This document shows, piece by piece, positions 57,170 through 64,000 of a stretch of DNA of 64,000 nt (position 1 is the first letter of the stretch; each line of letters opens with the position of its first letter). This DNA comes from Begonia masoniana (Eukaryota > Streptophyta > Magnoliopsida > Cucurbitales > Begoniaceae). The stretch is from assembly GCA_022432975.1 (NCBI GenBank), contig CM039510.1, positions 32,333,023-32,397,022 of the forward strand, in the 5' to 3' direction. The position numbers and the translations under genes were made by a program. Below the pieces are notes generated by a model, which saw nothing but the letters and a program-made list of their open reading frames with translations, made no database searches and had not been told where the DNA came from.

Positions 57170-58505
57170 ATTTTTGGATGACCTTCCTGGCTTGCCGCCA
57201 GATAGAGAAATTGAATTTGTTGTAGATGTTTACCCCGGCGCAGAGCCTATGTCTAAGAATCCATATAGGCTAGCACCAACAGAACTTAAAGAATTAAAGA
57301 AGCAGTTGGAGGATCTGTTAAAGAAAGAGTTCATACGCCCTAGCTTTTCACTGTGGGGTGCACCTGTCCTTTTTGTCAAAAAGAAGGATGGATCGATGCG
57401 GATGTGCATTGATTATTGGGAACTAAATAAGCTTACTGTCAAGAACAAGTATCCATTGCCAAGGATTGACGATTTATTCGACCAACTTTATGGTGTAAGA
57501 GTCTTCTCTAAAATTGATCTAAGGTCAGGTTACTATCAATTGAAAGTCAAATCTGAAGATATCCCAAAGACCGCCTTTCGCACAAGGTATGGACATCATG
57601 AGTTTTTAGTTATGTCCTTTGGATTGACAAATGCACCAGCAGCCTTCATGGACCTTATGAATAGAGTGTACTACGACTATTTAGATAAATTTGTCATAGT
57701 GTTTATAGATGACATCCTAATCTATTCTAGTACTAAGGATGAGCATGCAAGGCACTTGAGCTTGGTGTTAGGATTACTAAGGCAGCACCAACTTTATGCT
57801 AAGTTTTCCAAATGTGAGTTTTGGTTGGATAGAGTTTACTTTCTTGGTCACGTGATCTCTGGAGATGGAATATCTGTCGATCCAGCCAAGGTTCAAGCAG
57901 TTAAGGAGTGGCCCCAACTGAAGAGTACTGCAGATATTCAGAGTTGGATTAGCAGGATATTACAGAAAATTAATTGAAGGATTTTCAAAGATTGCAACAC
58001 CTCTCACTCGGTTAACAAGGAAAGATATCAAGTATGCTTGGACAGAGGAGTGTGAATCCAGTTTCCAGACATTGAAAAAGAAATTGACCAATGCCCCAAT
58101 ATTAACACTTCCCGTTGAGAATGGTAAATTTAGCATTTACTGTGATGCATCCAAGATTGGACTTGGCTGTGTCTTGATGCAAGAGGGAAAGGTAATAGCC
58201 TATGCTTCTAGACAGTTGAAAACTCATGAGAAGAATTACCCTACACATGACTTGGAATTAGCTGCAGTGGTATTTGCACTTAAGATTTGGAGGCATTACC
58301 TGTATGGACAAACTTGTGAAATATTCTTGGACCAGAAAAGTCTGAAATATATCTTCACACAGAAGGAATTATATATGAGGCAACGTCGATGGTTGGAATT
58401 TGTAAAGGATTATGATTTTGAGATTAAATACCATCCCGACAAAGCAAATGTTGTGACAGATGCTTTGAGTAGAGTGACAACTTCAGCCTCAGCCTTGATT
58501 CTTGA
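57170..58505 (+). pseudogene. Element G reverse transcriptase and RNase H
   Basis: The RT is open from 57174 to 57977, with [44 protein letters not shown] and catalytic [23 protein letters not shown] has Trp where the family has Arg. A frameshift near 57945 precedes the next frame (58072 on). That frame has RNase [17 protein letters not shown] and [20 protein letters not shown] and ends ADALSRV-like ([15 protein letters not shown]). Solo LTR H interrupts it at 58506. Confidence 0.9.
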
Positions 58506-61292
58506 TGTAACACCCAGAAAATTTTAATAATGTGCGTAGCCCTAGGTTGTAGGAGAGATTAACGTTAAGTGATAAAGGGTTCTAAACTAATGCAAAGAAA
58601 AGGAAAGGAAGTTGACAATTTAAAAACAAAAGCATTGGAAAAGTCAAAAAGGCTTGAACCAATAAGAATTTAAGCAAATGTAATTGAATTAAAAAGGAAG
58701 AAAAATATGGATTTTGGTAGTTCTCACGTTTGCTGCTATGGAAAAAAGGGAGGGTTTTAATTGTAATTTCAATGGTAATTATTAAAGGAATAAAATAAAG
58801 AATAAAATGGTGGCATTAAATGGTTAGGAAAAATAATTGGAAGTGGTGACTAAAGTGGCTTTCTCGTTGGAATTCAAAGGAGAAAAGAATTCAAGAGTTG
58901 AAAAGTCAACAACTAGAAAGGAGAAGTGAAAAGTCAAAGAACCAATAGCATGTTAGTGCAAAAAGCAAATGAAAAAGTGAAGAATAAGTGAAAGAATGGT
59001 GTCTTTCACGTGGGATGCGAGAAGAAATGAAATGGACAAATAAATAAAAAATAATATTATGTTAAACCTTTGAAAAGTCAAAATCATTAACCAATAGAAA
59101 TGCTTGTAGATAAAAGTGAAAAGCAATGGAAGGTGTGATTTAATGAAGCTCTCACGTTGGCATTCAAGAGAAGAAAGTTAAGGGCTAAGGTGCAATTTTA
59201 CAAAGTTTTGTGGGGGGAAAGAAAAAGAGGAAAGAAAGTTTAGGTTAAAAGTTGATTTTTCCATTTTTTCTTCATCTTCATCGGCCTCTTTCTCTCCTCC
59301 TCCATAGCCGACTCCTCTCCTACCCATTTCTTCAATTTTGCAAGTGATTTCAAGGTAAAATCAAATGGGTTTTGGTTTGTATATAGTTAGATGAAGTTTG
59401 TTGGAGTTATTAGTGAGTTTTGAGTGGATTTAGTGAGGGTTTGAAAACCCTAACTTGGTGACTCCGAAAATTTGATTATCCTTGAGGGTTTTCTTCCACT
59501 TTTGGTTATTTAATACTTGGATATGTTAGTTTAGGTTGTTGGAGTGATTAGATTGTGAATGGGAATTGAAATACACAAAATCGGTTTTATGCAAAAAGTG
59601 TACCGATTCTTTTCCTTGATTTTCGGATTGGCTGAGTGAGTTGTTTGGTTGATTTGAGTATTTCAATGGATAGTAGACGTGTAGAGGTTTCCGAATTGGG
59701 GTGGCACGTCGAAATCCGTTGTAAAACGAGAAAGTTATGACCGTTTGAAGTTGGACGGTCAAAATTGTGCAAAAATCGGGTTTTGTGTTTTGTGAGAGAA
59801 ATGTGTTTTAGGTATTGTTTGTTTTAGTTAGAAAACTTCCTTAGATTGTATTGATAACTTATCAAGTTAAGTTTCCGTTATTTTAGGTCGTCGAACGAGT
59901 GAATTAACCGGTAGAAGTGAGCAACTGGAATCCAAGCAAACAGGTAAGTAATGGGTTGTAATTGTTTTGCCTTCGGGCCTACACCATGGAACGGTAAGAA
60001 ATTGTGTGTTTGTTTGGTTGGTTGTTGAGTTTCGTTGTAGTAATGTGTTGCATGGTTTGGCCGTGTAGTGTTGTGTTGTGTTAAGTTGTTGCATTGTTTG
60101 AACATTGTTTGAACATTGTTTGCAAATTGTGAGAGTGGAATGTAAAATATTAAGTAGAAGGTTCCGGAATGCTTCGATGTTAAGTAGAAGGTTCCGGGAT
60201 GCTTCGATGTTAAGCAGAAGGTTCCGTGAACGCTTCGATGTTCAGTAGAAGGTTCCGTGAACGCTTTGATGTTCAGTAGAAGGTTTCGTGAACGCTTCGA
60301 TGTTGAGCATAATAGTGAAAGAGTGATGAAAAGAAATTGCAATTGCATGTGTGAGGGTTGTTGTGCGTAGGGCATGGTTTTGTTTTACTGCATTTGTTAT
60401 CCCTACTTTCTAAGCGTAAGCTTACGTGTGTGTATGTGTTTTGTGGTGTAGGTGACGGAGCATTTTCTGGTGAGCTTGACATTGAGGATCAGGATTAGGA
60501 GCAGTCAATGATCCACGGAGCTCGCCGGTGCAGGCTATTTGTCGGGGCGCTTCGACCTGATTCTTGGGGTATTTTGTTGTTGTGGGATTGGATATGTTTT
60601 GGGTTAGTTTTGGTCAAAGTTTGTGGTTGTATGTTTATTTGGTGGTTTGTATGGGAGTTTTGAGTTTTGTGGTGGATTTGTATAGATTTTATTTTGTAGT
60701 TGGAGATGTTTTGGTTAGTGTGGTTAGTTTGGATTGATGTTTATAGAATTGGGTGATACTGGTTTGAATTGGGGTTTTAAACATTGTTTGTTTCAGGTTT
60801 TGGATTTCGAAACTTTTAACCGTAATATTGCCGTTTTTTTTTAAAAAGTCAATAACGTCGGGTTTGTTTGGTTAATTTTTTTGTTAAGCATTTTAAGTCG
60901 GTTTTCCGAGATTTCTACGGGTCATGAAGTTTTGGGTGTCGGGATAGAGTGGTAAAAATTTCGGGATTTTTTTTGGAAAAGTTTGGCTTGGGAAAAAATT
61001 TGAAGAAAAAGTGAGAATGGTTGAAGGGGCGTGCACGGTGGGCGCGCATGAACAGTAACTCGAGAATTTTTAATTTGTTTAAAAATTTTTCCTATTTCAA
61101 AATTATTTTAACCTGATATTTTCCAACGTATTTCCAACGTATTTTAGACGCGTTTTCTAAGAAAAATTGATGGTTCGAAAAACCCAAAAATCGAGTCGAT
61201 TATTTTACAAAAATTATTTTAAATTACGTTTTAAAATCGGGGTTGGCTAGCAAAGTAACGCACCGAGCCGGGGGTGGTTCGGGGGCGTTACA
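58506..61292 (+). mobile_element. Solo LTR H (2.79 kb), inserted in element G
   Basis: The LTR runs from TGTAACACCCAGAAAAT to GGGGGCGTTACA. CTTGA is duplicated at 58501-58505 and 61293-61297, and G's pol resumes directly after. No internal region is present. The leader ends CAAG|GTAAAA at 59354/59355. The mini-exon-like segment is 59887-59943 (57 nt), between TATTTTAG and GTAAGT. CTAAGCGTAAGCTTACGTG and GTGTAG|GTGACG end the second putative intron at 60451 (508 nt). It is related to solo LTR 1 but without the compound array. Confidence 0.93.
60149..60303 (+). repeat. Five 30-bp tandem units in solo LTR H
   Basis: The unit is GTTAAGTAGAAGGTTCCG plus (G)GATGCTTCGAT with small variants (GTTCAGTAGAAGG, GTGAACGCTTCGAT). 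It occupies the same intron position as the much larger compound array in solo LTR 1, but has a different sequence. Confidence 0.88.
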
Positions 61293-62016
61293 CTTGACGT
61301 ACCATTAGCCTTAGAGTCTGAATTCCAAAGGTTTAATCTAGAAGCAGTGCACTCAGTGTGTCAGCCATGCTTTCTGCCACATTCTTGGGACCTACCATTC
61401 GGGAAAGAATAAAGAAAGCTCAGACAAATGATGTAGAGTGCAACAAGTACAGATTAAGCATAGAATCTACTGTTAATTCAGAAATAGATGGTTTGTTCCT
61501 GCCGTTAAAGAACTTCGAGATGAGATTCTTTCTGAAGCACATTCTTCTAGATTCTCTGTTCACCCTGGGAGTACAAAGATGTACAAGGATCTTAGACAGC
61601 ATTATTAGTGGCCAAGTATGAAAAGGAGTGTGGCAGAGTATGTAGGATCATGTTTGTGTTGTCAGCAGATTAAAGCTGAGCATTAGAGACCCTCAGGAAC
61701 ATTGCAACCTTTACCACTTCCCGAATGGAAATGGGAGCATGTAATAATTGACTTTGTTGTGGGATTACCTAGAACAGCAAAGGGACATGATGCAATCTGG
61801 GTAATAGTTGATCGATTAACCAAATCTGCCCACTTTCTGCCGATGAGAATGACTTACTCGATGGATCAGCTTGCTGAATTATATGTGCATGAGATTGTAC
61901 GTTTACACGGAGTTCCTATCGCAATAGTGTCAGATCGGGATTCTCGATTCACATCTAAGTTTTGGAAGAGTTTGCACAAGGCTATGGGAACACAGTTTAG
62001 TTTTAACACAACTACA
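61293..62016 (+). pseudogene. Element G integrase, up to the gap
   Basis: After the duplicated CTTGA the coding sequence resumes as DVPLALESEFQRFNLEA-like, with frameshifts near 61350, 61480 and 61605. The zinc domain is partly readable ([13 protein letters not shown] in a shifted frame). The core is open from 61702, with [20 protein letters not shown] and [20 protein letters not shown]. The first catalytic Asp and the second are present. The sequence runs into the N gap before the glutamate. Confidence 0.87.
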
Positions 62017-62116
62017 NNNNNNNNNNNNNNNNNNNNNNNNNNNNNNNNNNNNNNNNNNNNNNNNNNNNNNNNNNNNNNNNNNNNNNNNNNNNNNNNNNNN
62101 NNNNNNNNNNNNNNNN
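62017..62116. other. Assembly gap, 100 N
   Basis: Exactly 100 N, a conventional placeholder for a gap of unknown size. The sequence on the right is not the continuation of the element G integrase on the left. Confidence 0.99.
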
Positions 62117-62660
62117 ATGTCCGCGATCACGAAATCAAAATATTGAGCAATGGTCACGAGGGGAGATCAACCACATGCCCCCGTTGTGAGGCACAGGCAA
62201 CCAAGCCCGACAAGCGAACCGGCCACCATGATAGCAGCCTACGCCCACGTTGGTCACGCAGGATCACCCATTACCCAAGTGGGTACATACAGACGGGGTC
62301 ACGAATCCGAGTATCGAGCAAGGGTCACGAGTGGGTCAACGAGTTCATACCTAGTGAGAAAGAAGGACAAAGGATACCGTACATGATCAAAGACCACGTT
62401 CGGACCGTGCGGCACAAATGGACCGTGGCAGGCGATTGCCCCAGGTGCACACAGGGGCCTCATGGTGGCACACGGTGTGCCGCCGTGCTGCCGGAGCGAC
62501 TATGCCCGCCAATCACGAGGGAGGGGGGACCCCGACCAACCACGCTATGATGGGCGCAATGCCCGCCCTCTGGTGCCCATGGGGCCCTGGCCAACCATGC
62601 ACAACTGTGCCTCCCCCCCTAAAGAGCAATCCGGACCATCTTGGGCCTGAGGAGTGTACA
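62117..62660. repeat. GC-rich unassigned sequence with a degenerate ~174-bp repeat
   Basis: GATCACGAAATC...GAGCAATGGTCACGAG near 62124 recurs as GGTCACGAATCC...GAGCAAGGGTCACGAG near 62299. This suggests two diverged units about 174 bp apart. The rest is GC-rich, with CCAACCA and GCCCGCC motifs. I recognise no protein domain. A long frame that spans the N gap is not credible. Confidence 0.45.
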
Positions 62661-64000
62661 TGCTAGTAGCCGAGGAGTCCTTTGCCAATAACTCAAAAAT
62701 TTCGAACTTTTTTTCCAAACCAATTTGCAACTCCAACTGGAATATATGAGAGTATATTGTGAAAGTTCAAAATTTTTTGGAATGAACATACGTATTTTTT
62801 AAGAATATTCGTAATTGTAAATTAAAAAATATAATAAATTAGTACGGGAATGTGAAAAATCAGAACTTTGCAGACTATCTTCCCTGATATGCTTGCTTGT
62901 GTGTTTTAAAATTTCAGGCAAATCCGATATAGTTTGCTAGAGTGAATAGAAGAAAAGTAAGGTGGACAAAATCAGCATGAATTACAGACGGTATGGTCCA
63001 AAAGCGCATTCGATTTGCTCGAGGTCCTCATGAGTGTAGGTACATTGATAGTTCAAAGACCCAAAACCTAGTCTATCCAAAACCCGACTCAACCCATAAC
63101 ATTTCTTTTTCATTTCAGAAATATATAATTGGAATAGAATTTAGGACCGGACCATATTGCACAATGAATCAAAACATTATAGTTCCGAATTTAGGGTGGA
63201 ACTAAATCAAACTGCCTATAAACGGCCCAGATAACTATAATGATAAAATCCTTGCTTACCTCGATTCCAAACTCGACACAACTTGATCGAAACCCGACAA
63301 AGCCCACCCAAACTTGACCCGAATCTTTCATTTGGTTGTTTTACAGTTTTCAATTCGAAAACCTAAAACCTGTTGGGTTGTAATTTTGTTTGAGTCAACT
63401 AGATTAATCACCAAGACAGGCATGAATTACACAAAAGTTGTAATTAGTTGAAACAAATGATAAATGTGAGGACGGAGTTTAATACTGGAATCCAAACGGA
63501 ATCCGCCTCAGAAAAAGGCAAAATCTCAAACTAATCTTCTCTCCCAAAACCTAATCCCCCATTTTCAGCCCTTTCTGTTTTTGTTTTATTAAATAATAAT
63601 ATTTAATTACACCAAATATATGTATGTGTTGCTCTTAGCTAGCAGTCCCTCAATACGAGAAATAATTGGGAAATGTCCATATAACCCACAAACCGAGAGA
63701 TAATAATGTAATAATATTCACTTGTTTTTAGACAATAATGTAATTTCACTTTTTTAAGCATAAAAAATCGAGATCTTTCTTCTACTTTCCTCTTTGGGTA
63801 TTTCCCATTCCTATCCGCCATTGTTGCGAAGCTTATTCTGTATTGATTTGAATTGCAGGACCTGGCTGTTCATCTCTCGCTTACGGAGCAATGCAACTAT
63901 GCAAGAACTTGTCCATTAACGAGTATAATTAACATTACATGTTAGAAATAATGTGTACTATAAAAATAGATAGTAAAATTTGAACGTAAGCATTATTAGT
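62661..64000. other. AT-rich unassigned sequence
   Basis: I see no transposon terminus or protein domain. Telomere-box-like AAACCTA motifs occur near 63072, 63360 and 63549, the last after a CTTCTCTCCC stretch. This resembles plant promoter or 5' UTR sequence, but no gene follows clearly in the window. Confidence 0.4.
63639..63821 (-). CDS. Possible short frame or first exon, unrecognised
   Basis: On the minus strand ATG 63821 sits in AACAATGGCG, which is the plant consensus start context. It reads MADRNGKYPKRKVEERSRFF, then becomes tyrosine- and isoleucine-rich like noncoding AT-rich DNA. If real, only the first 20 or so codons may be exonic. I do not recognise the protein and the frame may be chance. 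Confidence 0.15.
   Translation of the reverse strand: MADRNGKYPKRKVEERSRFFMLKKVKLHYCLKTSEYYYIIISRFVGYMDISQLFLVLRDC

Noticed and set aside
61702..62550. A 282-codon frame crossing the N run
   Set aside because: Only the part before 62017 is integrase. The rest is read through 100 N into unrelated sequence.

Overview
The window is heterochromatin-like nuclear DNA of a flowering plant, most likely a eudicot. Almost everything in it is a transposable element or a viral relic. The evidence for a plant is the Tekay/Del-like Ty3/gypsy chromoviruses with initiator-Met-tRNA primer sites, a Ty1/copia fragment, a hAT transposon carrying a piece of a remorin gene (a plant-only family), and an endogenous pararetrovirus. 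I see no complete host gene. The species cannot be read from the sequence.

Layout. (1) 1-10265: Ty3/gypsy element A on the plus strand, with decayed gag-pol, the end of its 5' LTR, and a 4.7 kb 3' LTR inflated by about 65 copies of a 48-bp repeat. (2) 10266-19192: a minus-strand endogenous pararetrovirus fragment, cut on one side by A and split by a 4.47 kb solo LTR (13817-18288, target duplication GATAA). (3) 19193-19432: a GC-rich LTR-like scrap and a perfect 47-bp inverted repeat around Pol III-like boxes. (4) 19433-38513: element B, whose integrase is interrupted by a complete younger element C (25622-35657, target duplication CTCTT). (5) 38514-41712: a minus-strand copia pol fragment, split by a 1.69 kb hAT element (39608-41298, 8-bp duplication GGTCTTAT). 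(6) 41713-50799: element E on the minus strand (duplication GTTAT), with two long LTRs and gag but no pol. (7) 51176-62016: a stack in which gypsy fragment F is cut by element G (a relative of B), and G is cut by solo LTR H (58506-61292, duplication CTTGA). (8) 62017-62116: a gap of 100 N. (9) 62117-64000: unassigned sequence.

The most interesting theme is inside the LTRs. Six diverged LTR families (A, B, C, E, G and the solo-LTR pair) share one layout. A pyrimidine-rich leader ends in a splice-donor-like site. A 45-61 nt segment follows, bounded by an acceptor-like TAG/AAG and a donor-like GTAAGT. A conserved CTAAGC/TTAGCATTAGGCT block then leads to an acceptor-like TGTAG before G(T/C)GA; this last block was not found in A. 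This looks like a spliced leader with a mini-exon. The second 'intron' carries tandem repeats that are unrelated between most families. A further slot nearer the LTR 3' end is filled with palindromic motifs: TGACGTCA in A and C, GTGTCGACAC in the first solo LTR, CGATCGATCG in E, and a 9-bp-arm hairpin in B.

Other points are a pararetrovirus with tightly overlapping frames but no reverse transcriptase, a hAT element with a captured remorin C-terminus, a gag-only LTR element, and element B lacking a target duplication. Many coding frames are broken by single-base indels even where LTR pairs are almost identical, so some breaks may be sequencing error.
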